64,000 nucleotides of DNA from Bremia lactucae (GCF_004359215.1 NC_090621.1:3961499-4025498); one strand, 5' to 3'. Shown: positions 1 to 12,519, counted from the first letter of the stretch. The notes: a model not told the origin generated them from the sequence alone. Program-made: numbers and translations.

Positions 1-1382
1 GACTGTGACCTGTTGCTTGGTGCCCTCGTCCTCGTAGAAAATCTTGAGCGAATTGGTCGCAAATTCACGAGATCCATCATGCCGCACAAACTTTTCCTTT
101 TTGTTGAATTGCAGTTGAATCTTTCATATGTATGCCGTGATAAAGTCCTCGCTGTCCGACTTGGATCGCAAACAAAGGCCCTTCATACAATCGCTGGCTT
201 CATCACGATCAACAGCAAATATTTGCTTCCACCTTAATCGGGCCACAAATATCAAAGTGTAGTAGCTCGAACGAGGAATAGCGACGCTTATCGCTGTTGC
301 TTAAAGATATTTTTTGGACCATATTTCCTTCTTGACATCCGCGACACACGCTCGGTAGAAACGAAGTCGTTTGTATGTCAGCGTCCTTAATCATGCGGCT
401 TGCAATCGTTTTTCGTAGAACGTCGATGGCGTGTGACCCGATCTCACAAAGACGATCGCTGCTGTGATCAGACGTTGCTGAATTGGCCGAGCGCTGTGAA
501 GTCTAATTAAAGTATCCTTTCCTGTCGAACCTCGCATTCCAGTGAAACTACAAATGCGACCCGATCGTAGTCGTAATCTTATTTGTGCTGCCACTGCACG
601 TTGCTGGCATCGCATCCACGATTTTAATTACCGCTTCAAGATCCTCGCATGTCTTTCAATTGCTTGGTCCAGCATCACTCTACCACGTGCCCCAATTTGT
701 CACAATATGTGCACTGACGGGATTTTCGCTCGGCACTGAATGCTTTTGCCGCATCTTCAGTCTTCACCGGAGCAATCGTTCCTTTTACTTTGTCGCTGAT
801 GTGCTCGCTTGTCAGCACCTTCACAACATCTTGGATCCTTAGCTCTGCACTGCTCTTCTACAGATTAAGCACGACGTTCTCGTAGCCTTTCGGGCAGACT
901 GCGCAGTAGACATATTGCAACGCCCTCATCCTGATTTTGGCGTCAATACTGCTAAGCTTGGCGCTTGTGTTGAGGATCACAGTGATGCAAAACGTTGTCG
1001 CCTTTCGCCAATGCCGTGCTGAATAGCAGGCGCTTCAAGATGATGCGTCTAGCCTTCTGCGATCCGCCGTACAAATTCTTAATACGCGTCCAGGTAACCC
1101 AGGCTTCTTTAAAGTCGTCTGCTTCGTGACGAAGTTCGTGTCCATGTGGAGAAGCATAAGGCCAAACGCAATATTGCTGGACTTGACATATTTGTCTCTG
1201 GCACGGGTGTCCGCAAACGACGAAGTCACCTCACGATTGACCAGGTGCCACACCGACTTGGTGAGAACAACACACCACGCATGTAGCGGTTCGACGTGGC
1301 AAACTTGTCATCGTTCAACTTGTCGATAGTAATCTTCGTCGAAACTTCTTGGGCAGAAGTCATGGTCGTTGGGCTCATAGAC
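1..1382 (-). pseudogene. D-family copia fragment: gag, protease and start of integrase (decayed)
   Basis: Reading the minus strand from 1378, the gag start codon lies at 1376-1378 and opens MSPTTMTSAQ, like the intact A family ([10 protein letters not shown]). The frame is lost after about 35 codons (YMRGVL, then a shift) and resumes in another frame as WHLVNREV. The CCHC knuckle near 672-715 contains an in-frame stop (complement of 675-677). Protease, GAG-pre-integrase and the first part of integrase follow toward position 1, where the window cuts the element. No polyprotein can be made. The same breaks recur in every other D copy in the window. Family assignment is by homology to A1 and A2. 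Confidence 0.85.
1369..1382 (-). other. Degenerate primer-binding site of D element
   Basis: On the minus strand the LTR end CAACA is followed by GTCTATGAGCCCAA. Intact families here have GGTTATGAGCCCAA at this place, complementary to the anticodon-arm end of an initiator tRNA-Met 5' half. D has two changes next to the LTR (positions 2 and 3 of the site), where priming would begin. The gag ATG is within the site. Confidence 0.7.
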
Positions 1383-1632
1383 TGTTGAAGTCCGAAAAAT
1401 AAGGGAGCAAAGCGAAGCGAAGAATCAGCTCGATGAGCCGAAGACACATGAACGGAAAAGAAATAGTTGGAAGTGAGTGATTTATTGGGGCTCACACTTC
1501 TACTTTCATAACACTCATTACTACATATTCTCATTTACTATGTAATAGTATCAGTAAATGCTATGCCAGACCGCGGTTCGGATTGGACAGGTTTGGGTTG
1601 TGGACTTTACCTGAAAACCATAACTTTCAATA
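1383..1632 (-). repeat. D-family LTR copy 1 (250 bp), shared by two internal regions
   Basis: The repeat recurs nearly unchanged at 12270, 32320, 36276, 40903 and 46303, and truncated at 22856. Minus-strand ends are TATTGAAAG and CAACA. One side abuts the degenerate primer site and gag (to 1382). The other abuts the purine tract TAAGGAGGCG (complement of 1633-1642) and the RNase H end of the next unit. A single LTR therefore serves two neighbouring internal regions. Confidence 0.85.
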
Positions 1633-4116
1633 CGCCTCCTTAATGCGAACTCGCTTTAATACCGAGAGCCGCCGTCATGTCCTTGTGGCGCGGTCAGGGT
1701 AGTCTCTTCGTCATTATGTCTGCCAACATGTTCGACGTTTCACAGCACTCGAGGTACACTTCGCCACGCTTGACTTCGTCACGGATGTGATGATACTTGA
1801 TGTCGATGTGCTTTGCACGGGCATGGTTGACAGGATTCTTGGTCATCTTGATGCACGATTGATTGTCTTCAGATATCCTAAGATCCGATTCTGACTTGCT
1901 TGCCGCATCCAGAACTATATAATATATGGGATGGATCCACTTGCCTTCTTGGACAACTAAGCTCAAGGCAATCTATTCTGCCTTGCTGGTTGACAGTGAC
2001 ACACTCAACTGTTACTTGCTCCCCCAACTTACAGGAGCGCCTATCAGGATAAAAGCATATCAAGAAGTTTACTTGCGGTCGGAATGGTCGCCAGCCCAGT
2101 CTGCATCCGAGTAGCCACGAAAGTCGACTTTGTCGCCAGGCTGAAATCGAATACCATTAGTCTTGGTTCCTTGTAAATAGCGAAGTATACGCTTGACTGC
2201 AGCCCAGTGCTTGACTTGTGTAGTCCATATATCTCGACCCATACCAACAGCAAAGGCAATGCTCGGCCGCGTTGCAGTCATCAGGTGCATTAGCGCACCT
2301 ACGGCCTCACGAAATGGTGCGTTCATCTTAGTCTAGGCATCACTTGGTAGAAGTCTTAAAACTTGTATCCATTGGCCTTATCACTGCCTTGCAATGATAT
2401 ACACCAAAACGCTTCAGAATGTCGTCGATGTACCGCCGTTGACATATTGTCACGCTGCCATCGTCATTGTCCACAAGCTCGATGCCCAACACAATTGCGC
2501 ACTTGCCAGTGCCGGTCATCTCGAAGCGTTCTTTCAAGTCGGTCTTCGTACGCGCTGTTAGCCCCGTCAAACTCCCAGTAACTAACGCATCGTCGACGTA
2601 TACCAGCAGTAGCACACAATGCTCTTCAATGATCTCGACGTAAGGGCACAAGTCAAAGGCCAAAAAAATGAAATTCAATCGAGCATACGAATTCGGCAAA
2701 AGTCTCTACCAAGCACGCGAAGCTTGTTCTAGGCCATTCATTGCCTTGACCAGCTCAAGACAATTAAAGTCTTTGTCGAGCTTAACCCCTTTTTACGCGA
2801 CGCAGTACACGACTTCTTTCATAACTTCATCAAGAAAAGCTGCCACCACATCCAATTGATCAAGTGACCAGCTGAAGTACTTAATTTACGCAATTACCAT
2901 GCGTTAGGTCACATACTTAACAGCAGGCGATAATGTCTCCGTTTAGTCGATTCCATATTTTTGGTTGAATCCCTTTGCTACGAGACGAGCCTTGAACTTC
3001 TCGATAGAGCTGTTGGCTTTATGCTTGATCTTGAAAAACCACTTGGTTCCAATAGCGTGTTGTCCTACCGAGAGCTTTGCAGCTCGAAATTCGCCACGAA
3101 ATTGCATTGAATCCAGCACAGCTCGAATCGCCTTGCGCCAATGTAGCTAATCTGGTCCGCTAACTGCATCTTGAATGTGGTCGGCTCCGACAGGTCCTTA
3201 GATTTAACATTATTAGCCCTTGTACGCCAAAATGCTCGAGAAGTTGAGTTGCTGTCGTCGTCTTCGTTAGCAAGTCCTTATTTAAATCCAGAGCTGGGTC
3301 CTCTGTGTGCGCTTGATCGCCGCTTAGCTCCATGAGCGTTTGTGCCTTCAGGAGCGCTCGTCTCTTCCGATCCAGCTTAACGAGGCTCTGGGCTCAATGC
3401 TTCAGATGCTGGGATTGAGATGCTTCACTGAAATTTGCGCTTTCCTGTCTGCTTGAAGTCCATCGGTTGTGTCGAATCATCGTCACTTATCCCGAGCGAG
3501 TCAAAATTTGAGATTAGCCTTTTCAATGTCGTCAAAAAGGTTGACCGTTAATCATTAAAAAACAAACTCGTCAAAGGTTACATTTCGACTGATAATTACT
3601 TTCTGCGCTTGTAAGTCATAGGCTCATTACGCCTTAGAGACTTCTTCAGAGCCCACGAACCAACTCGAGACTTGGGGTCCCAATTGAGCCGTTTTTCTTT
3701 TGGAGTAAAGACATGCGCTCGACAGCCGAAGACGCGCATATGCTGGATACTTGGCTCGGACTTGTAAGCCATTCCGAATAGAGTCTTGCTCTTAATCTTG
3801 AGCGATGGAAGAGGATTCTTGACGTAACTTGCAGCAATGGCAGCTTCGCCCCAAAAGCACTTGTCCAGCTTAGCGTGATGTTGCATACTGCGTCAAATCG
3901 TCACAATCATTCGTATGGCGCGTTTAGCCATCCTAATGGTCTGGTGCACGTACGGGACTGTTGCTTGGTGCCCTCGTCCTCGTAGAAAATCTTGAGCGAA
4001 TTGGTCGCAAATTCACGAGCTCCATCATGCCGCACAAAGTTTTTCTTTTTGTTGATTTGCGTTTGAATCTTTCATATGCATGCCGTGATGCAGCCTCGCT
4101 GTCCGACTTGGATCGC
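1633..4116 (-). pseudogene. D-family copia fragment: RNase H, reverse transcriptase, part of integrase
   Basis: Minus-strand pieces can be read as the RNase H end (1694-1966, with [13 protein letters not shown] and NMLADIMTK), the RNase H start with SDADWAGD (2069-2326), RT with LLVYVDDALVTG (2340-2699) and integrase (3596-3886, FGCRAHVFTPKEKR). The pieces lie in different frames, separated by stops and indels. The region ends abruptly at 4116 in integrase, where a new LTR begins. The D sequence that resumes at 8836 is a different part of the unit, so this is not a simple interruption. The coding content is dead, and the sequence nearly matches the D copies at 8836, 19462, 32570, 36526 and 41153. 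Confidence 0.85.
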
Positions 4117-4502
4117 TGTTAAATGTCCTATCCGATCTTTGTGCCGGACGAGGAACTGCTCAAGATATATTTGAAGCATTAAGTGGCAATCAGTAAATAT
4201 CGGTAAGTACCGGTATTGCAGGATGACGTCATAATGATGATGCCATGAATGATGACGCCATGGATGATGACGCCAAGGCTGTTACGCCCAAGATGAATTG
4301 TCGCGATGGGCAGAACCTTCTCGAAGCTTCCAGAAGCTTTTAGAAGGATGTAGATGATTGGCTTAGATGTAGCTAGATAAGAAGTGAACTACATCTATAA
4401 TACAATCACTTTCGAATTTCCATTCTTCCTTAAAAGTGTCTTCTCGGTCTTTGCCCAAGAACACACTTCAACTATCTTTTCAAGTTTCGTCAAGCTTCAA
4501 CA
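4117..4502 (+). repeat. F-type 5' LTR (386 bp)
   Basis: It begins TGTTAAATG at the abrupt end of D sequence and ends TTCAACA immediately before the primer-binding site, so it has canonical TG...CA ends. It contains a TGACGTCA motif cluster (4224-4275) and a stretch GGCTTAGATGTAGC resembling the conserved GGCTTAGAGGTAGC block of the B and C LTRs. No second copy of this LTR is present in the window. Confidence 0.75.
4224..4275 (+). promoter_or_regulatory. Cluster of CRE-like motifs in F LTR
   Basis: There is one perfect 8-bp palindrome TGACGTCA (4224-4231), followed by TGATGCCA (4238), TGACGCCA (4253) and TGACGCCA (4268), spaced 14-15 bp. TGACGTCA is the classical bZIP (CREB/ATF-type) site. 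Its place in the U3 part of an LTR suggests an enhancer, by inference only. Confidence 0.5.
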
Positions 4503-4517
4503 GGTTATGAGCCCAAG
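4503..4517 (+). other. Primer-binding site of F, overlapping gag start
   Basis: GGTTATGAGCCCAAG follows the LTR with no spacer. It is complementary to the GGGCTCATAACC anticodon-arm segment of initiator tRNA-Met, which is the half-tRNA type known from Drosophila copia. The ATG at 4507-4509 is the gag start. Confidence 0.8.
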
Positions 4518-7500
4518 TGCCATGTCCTCTTCGCAAGATTCCACGGCCATGGTCTCTATTGACAGATTCAATGGGGACAACTATGCAACTTGGAGCCGCT
4601 ACATGCGTGGCGTGTTCCTGACCAAATCGGTCTGGCATGTCGTGAACCGCGAGGTTTCACCGACGTTCACGGACCCTCGGGCTTCAGACGACTACGTCAA
4701 GGCAAGCAACGTCGCCTTTGGAATTATGCTCTTGCATATGGACGCGGACTACCATCACGTGGTTGATGAGTGTGAAGAAGCCTGGGTCGCGTGGGCACGG
4801 ATCAAGACACTTTATGGTAAGTCGCAGAAGGCTGGGCGTATCTTTTTGAAACGCCAGTTGTTCAGCATGGAAATGCCCGAAGGCGGTAATGTATTGCATC
4901 ATTGCAATGCTGTCCTCAACATCAGCGCGAAGCTAAGTAGCATCGGCGCGAAGATGGAGGACGAGGACGTCGCGATTTGTTTGCTGCGCAGTCTACCCAA
5001 GAGCTACGAGAATGTAGTGCTCAATCTGGAGATGAACAGCGCGGAGCTACGATCGCGGGACGTCGTAAAAGTGCTTACCAACGAGCACATCAAGCGACAA
5101 GGTGCGAAGGCTACAGTGGTGAAGACTGAAGACGCAGCGAAAGCGTTCAGTGCCGAACGTGACCCGCACCATTGCACGTATTGCTAAAAGCTGGTGCACA
5201 CGATAGACAAGTGCTGGACCAAGCAGAAAGCTGAGAACAAGGGACCAAGACGCGGCGGCAATAGTCGTGGACGCGGGGCCAACAATGCCCAATGGCGCAT
5301 TGAAGACAACTACGAATATCAAGATCGAATCGTTTTTGCCGTTTCGATGGAATGTGGATTGTCGAACAACATGAGTATGCCCAGAATGTGGGCGGTTGAC
5401 AGCGGTGCAACACATCACATCTGCAACAGAACAAGAAGAAGTTTACAAGCCTCAATGAACAAGATGAAGGTGAGCTTTCGGTTGCTGATGGACGTAAAGC
5501 CGCAATCAAGGGAGTGGGAACCATCATTGAGACGGTGGTGTTGCCCAACGGCGATGAACATGAGATCGAGATCAAGAATGCGCTATTCGTACCAAGCATG
5601 AACAAGAATCTTCTATCGGTTCCGCAGATCAACAAGTCTGGGAAATTTCAAGTTGTATTTGACGGCTCCAAGATGCATGTGGCACGAAAGAACACGACCC
5701 AAGTTGTGGCAACAGCGGATCTCATCGATGGACTCTACTGGCTTCGGACACCACACGTGTCTGTGAACACCGCAACGAGCTCCCAATCTATTAATTTACA
5801 TGCACGTATGGGTCATGCACCATTGGAAATTCTTCGAAAAATGATCAAGAGTGGAATGGTTAAAGATGCCTCAATGTCTTTAAATTCGAGTGGATCAAGT
5901 ATATGTCTGGGTTGCCAACAAGGAAAAATGGTCCAAAAACAATTTCCAAGCAACCTTGACAAGCGCAATTACGACACGTTTTAGCTGATCCACTTCGACA
6001 TCTGTGGCCCTATGGAAGAAGTTTCAATTGGTGATAGCAGATACCTGCTCCTGATCGTTGACGAAGCTAGCGGGTGCATGAAGGGTTTCTGTTTACGTAC
6101 CAAGTCCGAGAGCGAGGACTGCATCCGGAATTACATTGTCAAGATCCAAGCTCAATTTTCCAAAAAGGTGTAGTTTGTTAACCACGATGGAGCTCGAGAA
6201 TTCGCCTCCAACTCGCTCAAGATGTTCTATGAAGATGAAGGAATTGAGCAGCAGGTCACAGTGCCATATGCGCATCAAACCAACGGAACTGCAGAACGTG
6301 CCATCCGAACCATCGTCACGATCGGACGTAGCTTGCTGCACCACGCAAAGCTGGACAAATGTTTTTGGGCTGAGGCAGCAATCACGGCCATCTACATAAA
6401 GAATCGACTACCGTCGCCCAAGATTTCTCATATGTCACCGTTTGAGATCGTGCACGGCTGCAAACTAAGTGTCAAACACATGCGTGTTTTTGGATGCCGA
6501 GCGTTTATTCTAACACCGAGAGAGAAATGCCTCAAATGGGACGCCAAATCTCAAGTTGGAATGTTCATGGGGTATGAAGAAACATCCAAAGCGTATCGAG
6601 TTTTTGACATTAAGTCCCAGCAAGTGGTGATCAGTCGGGACGTTCACTTCGATGAATCCTGCTTTGGCTTTTCGATGGAGTCGTCGAATGAAGGTCTCAA
6701 TGATACCGTACCGGACCTTGATTCTCTTGAAATCAACGAAGATGATGTGCGTCAAGTCGAATACAAGCAGACCGGTAAGCGCAAATCTCGGCCCAACAAC
6801 AATGTCGTGCGCGCTGGTCATCAGAACGTTGGATTAGAACAAGCAAGTGCACCAGACAGCGCATACGACCGCCACTAGAGAAGTCGATCCAATGGTCGAG
6901 ATATGCTAAACGATGAAGAAGAAAAGGACAACAGCGATCAAGACGATAATATGACGCCACCGACATTCTGGCGTGCTAGTGCCAACGCGGTGGAAGCAAC
7001 CGATCTGGCAGAGCCTGCAACATTTCAAGAAGCAATCAATGGTCCGCATCAAGTACATTGGCGCAAGGCGATACAAGCTGAGTTGAAATCAATGCGACTT
7101 CGGGGTGTTTTTCGTGCTGCCAAGCTTTCGAATGACCAGCGCGCCATCGGTACGAAATGGGTGTTTAAGATCAAGCGTAAAGCGGATGGATCAATCGAGA
7201 AATTCAAGGCACGCCTGGTTGCCAAAGGTTTCAGACAGAAGTATGGTATCGACAATACGGAGACTTTCTCACCAGTTGTCAAGTACGTGACATTGCGAAT
7301 GGTCATCGCAATTACCAGGTATTTCGACTGGCCTCTGGATCAACTCGACGTTGTGACAGCATTTTTGTATGGTGTGATGAAGGAGAAGGTATTTTGCATC
7401 ATCCCAGAAGGTGTTAAAATTGATGGTGATTTTGACTGTCTCGAGTTGGTAAAGGCAATTTATGGTCTCAAGCAAGCTTCACGTGTGTGGAATGAGACAT

Positions 7501-8557
7501 TCGACGAATTCGTGTGCTCAATTGGATTCAAAGTATCAGCTTTCGATCCATGTCTATATATCAAGGTGGTAAATGGTCATTGCGCTCTTCTACTGGTCTA
7601 TGTGGATGATGTCTTGGTGACAGGCAGCTCAGCAGACCTGATCGCGCAAACGAAAAATGACCTCAAGATGCGATTCGAGATGACCGACAGCGGCAAGTGC
7701 ACGTTTGTACTGGGGATTGAGCTAGTTGATAAGCCAGACGGCAGTGTCACCATGTGTCAACGACGCTATATCGACGACATCCTCAAGCGTTTCGGAATGG
7801 ATGACTGCAAGGCCACTGTCAGCCCAGTCGATCTGAGCTCCCAACTTTTACCAAGCAAGAGCCAAAGCAAGGTAGATGCTCCATTTCGAGAAGCAGTGGG
7901 GGCGTTGATGCACTTGATGACTGCGACGCGTCCTGATATCGCGTATGCTGTGGGTTATGTGTCACGTTTTATGGAGAATCCACAACAAGAACACTGGACT
8001 GCGGTAAAGCGTATTCTACGCTACTTGCAAGGCACCAAGTCGCACGGAATTTGTTATCGGTCGAGTGGGGTGATCAACTTTCAAGGATATTCTGACGCAG
8101 ACTGGGCTGGCGATCATTCAGACCGCAAGTCAACATCAGGATACGCGTTTATTCTCTTGGGCGCTCCTGTAAGCTGGGGGAACAAGAAACAATCAAGTGT
8201 GTCGCTGTCAACAAGTGAAGCCGAATATATCGCGCTAAGTTTAGCGATTCAAGAAGGCAAGTGGGTGCATCGCCTACTGCGCGAAATCCTAGACGCGGCA
8301 GCAAACAAGTCTGAACCGGTGCTTAGATCATGGAAGACAACCAGTCGTGTATCAAGATGACGAAGAATCCGGTAAACCATGGTCGTGCGAAACATATCGA
8401 CATCAAGTATCACCACATTCGTTATGAAGTAAAGCGTGGTGATGTCAAGTTGGAATACTGCGAGACTTCGAAGATGTTAGCGGATATCATGACGAAAGGA
8501 CTGCCAGGACCGCGTCACAAGGAATTAACGACAGCGCTTGGCATACACACGTGTTAG
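4507..8557 (+). pseudogene. Copia gag-pol of element F (broken by four stops and two frameshifts)
   Basis: This is an A-like polyprotein. The start at 4507 ([10 protein letters not shown]) is chosen because it matches the other families and lies in the primer site; the longer frame from 4384 only runs through the LTR. Gag ends in a knuckle with stop TAA (5185-5187). A frameshift near 5430 follows the protease DSGATHH. Further stops are TAG at 5982-5984, 6171-6173 and 6876-6878. Integrase retains HDG and AER. RT carries QLDVVTAFLYG and YVDDVLVTG in the long frame 6903-8360. A one-base loss near 8327 shifts RNase H, which continues 8330-8557 to [11 protein letters not shown]. All domains are recognisable, so decay is moderate. 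It would not give a functional polyprotein without several readthrough or shift events. Confidence 0.85.
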
Positions 8558-8570
8558 CATTGAGGGGGCG

Positions 8571-8835
8571 TATTGAGGGTTATGGGTTTCAGGTAATGTA
8601 CACAACCCAAACCGGTCCAATTCGAACCGCGGTTAAACATAGTATTTACTTATATTATAGTATAGTTAGATACAGTCTGTCGAAGTTCGTGGTTTCGAGC
8701 AGTCGAGGTACGCTTCGCTACTCTTGACTTCCACGTATTGCTTCTCCTTGATGTGTTGTCTTTGCCTTTCATGTGCAGGCTTCTTGGTGTTCTTGATGCA
8801 TGCTTGTTTCTTCGATTGCTCGGTTCCGTTTGACT
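8571..8835 (+). repeat. A-type 3' LTR of element F
   Basis: It starts TATTGAGGGTTATGGG right after the polypurine tract TGAGGGGGCG (8561-8570). The first ~130 bp match A-family LTRs closely, including CCGAACCGCGG in variant form. From about 8690 it is divergent (CGAGCAGTCGAGGTACG and following) but keeps TGCTCGGT near the end. The exact end (8831-8835) is uncertain because it merges into D sequence CTTGCCGCATCC. Confidence 0.7.
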
Positions 8836-11800
8836 CTTGCCGCATCCAGAACTATATAATATATGTGATGGATCCACTTGCCTTCTTGGACAACTAAGCT
8901 CAAGGCAATCTATTCTGCCTTGCTGGTTGACAGTGACACACTCAACTGTTACTTGCTCCCCCAACTTACAGGAGCGCCTATCAGGATAAAAGCATATCAA
9001 GAAGTTTACTTGCGGTCGGAATGGTCGCCAGCCCAGTCTGCATCCGAGTAGCCACGAAAGTCGACTTTGTCGCCAGGCTGAAATCGAATACCATTAGTCT
9101 TGGCTCCTTGTAAATAGCGAAGTATACGCTTGACTGCAGCCCAGTGCTTGACTTGTGTAGTCCATATATCTCGACCCATACCAACAGCAAAGGCAATGCT
9201 CAGCCGCGTTGCAGTCATCAGGTGCATTAGCGCACCTACGGCCTCACAAAATGGTGCGTTCATCTTAGTCTAGGCATCACTTGGTAGAAGCCTTAAAACT
9301 TGTATCCATTGGCCTTATCACTGCCTTGCAATGATATACACCAAAACGCTTCAGAATGTCGTCGATGTACCGCCGTTGACATATTGTCACGCTGCCATCG
9401 TCATTGTCCACAAGCTCGATGCCCAACACAATTGCGCACTTGCCAGTGCCGGTCATCTCGAAGCGTTCTTTCAAGTCGGTCTTCGTACGCGCTGTTAGCC
9501 CCGTCAAACTCCCAGTAACTAACGCATCGTCGACGTATACCAGCAGTAGCACACAATGCTCTTCAATGATCTCGACGTAAGGGCACAAGTCAAAGACCAA
9601 AAAAATGAAATTCAATCGAGCATACGAATTCGGCAAAAGTCTCTACCAAGCACGCGAAGCTTGTTCTAGGCCATTCATTGCCTTGACCAGCTCAAGACAA
9701 TTAAAGTCTTTGTCGAGCTTAACCCCTTTTTACGCGACGCAGTACACGACTTCTTTCATAACTTCATCAAGAAAAGCTGCCACCACATCCAATTGATCAA
9801 GTGACCAGCTGAAGTACTTAATTTACGCAATTACCATGCGTTAGGTCACATACTTAACAGCAGGCGATAATGTCTCCGTTTAGTCGATTCCATATTTTTG
9901 GTTGAATTTCTTTGCTACGAGACGAGCCTTGAACTTCTCGATAGAGCTGTTGGCTTTATGCTTGATCTTGAAAAACCACTTGGTTCCAATAGCGTGTTGT
10001 CCTACCGAGAGCTTTGCAGCTCGAAATTCGCCACGAAATTGCATTGAATCCAGCACAGCTCGAATCGCCTTGCGCCAATGTAGCTAATCTGGTCCGCTAA
10101 CTGCATCTTGAATGTGGTCGGTTCCGACAGGTCCTTAGATTTAACATTATTAGCCCTTGTACGCCAAAATGCTCGAGAAGTTGAGTTGCTGTCGTCGTCT
10201 TCGTTAGCAAGTCCTTATTTAAATCCAGAGCTGGGTCCTCTGTGTGCGCTTGATCGCCGCTTAGCTCCATGAGCGTTTGTGCCTTCAGGAGCGCTCGTCT
10301 CTTCCGAAACAGCTTAACGAGGCTCTAGGCTCAATGCTTTAGATGCTAGGATTGAGATGCTTCACTGAAATTTGCGCTTTCCTGTCTGCTTGAAGTCCAT
10401 CGGTTGTGTCGAATCATCGTCACTTATCCCGAGCGAGTCAAAATTTGAGATTAGCCTTTTCAATGTCGTCAAAAAGGTTGACCGTTAATCATTAAAAACA
10501 AACTTGTCAAAGGTTACATTTCGACTGATAATTACTTTCTGCGCTTGTAAGTCATAGGCTCATTACGCCTTAGAGACTTCTTCAGAGCCCACGAACTCGA
10601 GACTTGGGGTCCCAATTGAGCCGTTTTTCTTTTGGAGTAAAGACATGCGCTCGACAGCCGAAGACGCGCATATGCTGGATACTTGGCTCGGACTTGTAAG
10701 CCATTCCGAATAGAGTCTTGCTCTTAATCTTGAGCGATGGAAGAGGATTCTTGACGTAACTTGCAGCAATGGCAGCTTCGCCCCAAAAGCACTTGTCCAG
10801 CTTAGCGTGATGTTGCATACTGCGTCAAATCGTCACAATCATTCGTATGGCGCGTTTAGCCATCCTAATGGTCTGGTGCACGTACGCGACTGTGACCTGT
10901 TGCTTGGTGCCCTCGTCCTCGTAGAAAATCTTGAGCGAATTGGTCGCAAATTCACGAGATCCATCATGCCGCACAAAGTTTTCCTTTTTGTTGAATTGCG
11001 TTTGAATCTTTCATATGCATGCCGTGATGAAGCCTCGCTGTCCGACTTGAATCGCAAACAAAGGCCCTTCATACAATCGCTGGCTTCATCACGATCAACA
11101 GCAAATATTTGCTTCCACCTTAATCGGGCCACAAATATCAAAGTGTAGTAGCTCGAACGAGGAATAGCGACGCTTATCGCTGTTGCTTAAAGATATTTTT
11201 TGGACCATATTTCCTTCTTGACATCCGCGACACACGCTCGGTAGAAACGAAGTCGTTTGTATGTCAGCGTCCTTAATCATGCGGCTTGCAATCGTTTTTC
11301 GTAGAACGTCGATGGCGTGTGACCCGATCTCACATAGACGATCGCTGCTGTGATCAGACGTTGCTGAATTGGCCGAGCGCTGTGAAGTCTAATTAAAGTA
11401 TCCTTTCCTGTCGAACCTCGCATTCCAGTGAAACTACAAATGCGACGCGATCGTAGTCGTAATCTTATTTGTGCTGCCACTGCACGTTGCTGGCATCGCA
11501 TCCACGATTTTAATTACCGCTTCAAGATCCTCGCATGTCTTTCAATTGCTTGGTCCAGCATCACTCTACCACGTGCCCCAATTTGTCACAATATGTGCAC
11601 TGACGGGATTTTCGCTCGGCACTGAATGCTTTTGCCGCATCTTCAGTCTTCACCGGAGCAATCGTTCCTTTTACTTTGTCGCTGATGTGCTCGCTTGTCA
11701 GCACCTTCACAACATCTTGGATCCTTAGCTCTGCACTGCTCTTCTACAGATTAAGCACGACGTTCTCGTAGCCTTTCGGGCAGACTGCGCAGTAGACAAA

Positions 11801-12269
11801 TTGCAACGCCCTCATCCTCCATTTTGGCGTCAATACTGCTAAGCTTGGCGCTTGTGTTGAGGATCACAGTGATGCAAAACGTTGTCGCCTTTCGCCAATG
11901 CCGTGCTGAATAGCAGGCGCTTCAAGATGATGCGTCTAGCCTTCTGCGATCCGCCGTACAAATTCTTAATACGCGTCCAGGTAACCCAGGCTTCTTTAAA
12001 GTCGTCTGCTTCGTGACGAAGTTCGTGTCCATGTGGAGAAGCATAAGGCCAAACGCAATATTGCTGGACTTGACATATTTGTCTCTGGCACGGGTGTCCG
12101 CAAACGACGAAGTCACCTCACGATTGACCAGGTGCCACACCGACTTGGTGAGAACAACACACCACGCATGTAGCGGTTCGACGTGGCAAACTTGTCATCG
12201 TTCAACTTGTCGATAGTAATCTTCGTCGAAACTTCTTGGGCAGAAGTCATGGTCGTTGGGCTCATAGAC
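8836..12269 (-). pseudogene. D-family internal region, nearly complete (RNase H to gag)
   Basis: The minus-strand copy runs from part-way through RNase H to the gag start (complement of 12263-12265). Landmarks are SDADWAGD (9006-9263), YVDDALVTG (9277-9636), integrase FWGEAAIAASYVKN (10582-10818), a broken knuckle near 11558-11602, and gag pieces 11922-12140 and 12113-12421. These fragments are in different frames, as in the other D copies. The left edge is an abrupt junction with the F element's 3' LTR. Sequence differences from the 1633-4116 copy are few, for example AATTTC for AATCCC near 9905. Confidence 0.85.
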
Positions 12270-12519
12270 TGTTGAAGTCCGAAAAATAAGGGAGCAAAGC
12301 GAAGCGAAGAATCAGCTCGATGAGCCGAAGACACATGAACGGAAAAGAAATAGTTGGAAGTGAGTGATTTATTGGGGCTCACACTTCTACTTTCATAACA
12401 CTCATTACTACATATTCTCATTTACTATGTAATAGTATCAGTAAATGCTATGCCAGACCGCGGTTCGGATTGGACAGGTTTGGGTTGTGGACTTTACCTG
12501 AAAACCATAACTTTCAATA
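12270..12519 (-). repeat. D-family LTR copy 2
   Basis: This is a 250-bp repeat near-identical to 1383-1632. Gag and the degenerate primer site lie to its left and the RNase H end of another unit directly to its right, again with one LTR between two internal regions. Confidence 0.85.

Larger units (their letters stand above)
4117..8835 (+). mobile_element. Composite copia element F (5' LTR of one type, 3' LTR of another)
   Basis: This is a full-length copia layout: LTR 4117-4502, primer site from 4503, gag-pol 4507-8557, polypurine tract TGAGGGGGCG at 8561-8570, and LTR from 8571. The two LTRs are unrelated over most of their length. The 5' one is 386 bp with TG...CA ends; the 3' one is an A-family LTR. 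They cannot be sister products of one integration. The flanks belong to different points of the D unit and show no matching target duplication. Recombination between elements or an assembly chimera would both explain this. Confidence 0.7.

Noticed and set aside
2363..2581. Short + strand frames repeated over every D copy (for example 72 aa beginning MYPLALSL)
   Set aside because: They are antisense to RT remnants and recur only because the D unit recurs.
4384..4506. Extended start of F gag at 4384
   Set aside because: The extra 41 codons are LTR sequence, and the homologous proteins start at the primer-site ATG (4507).
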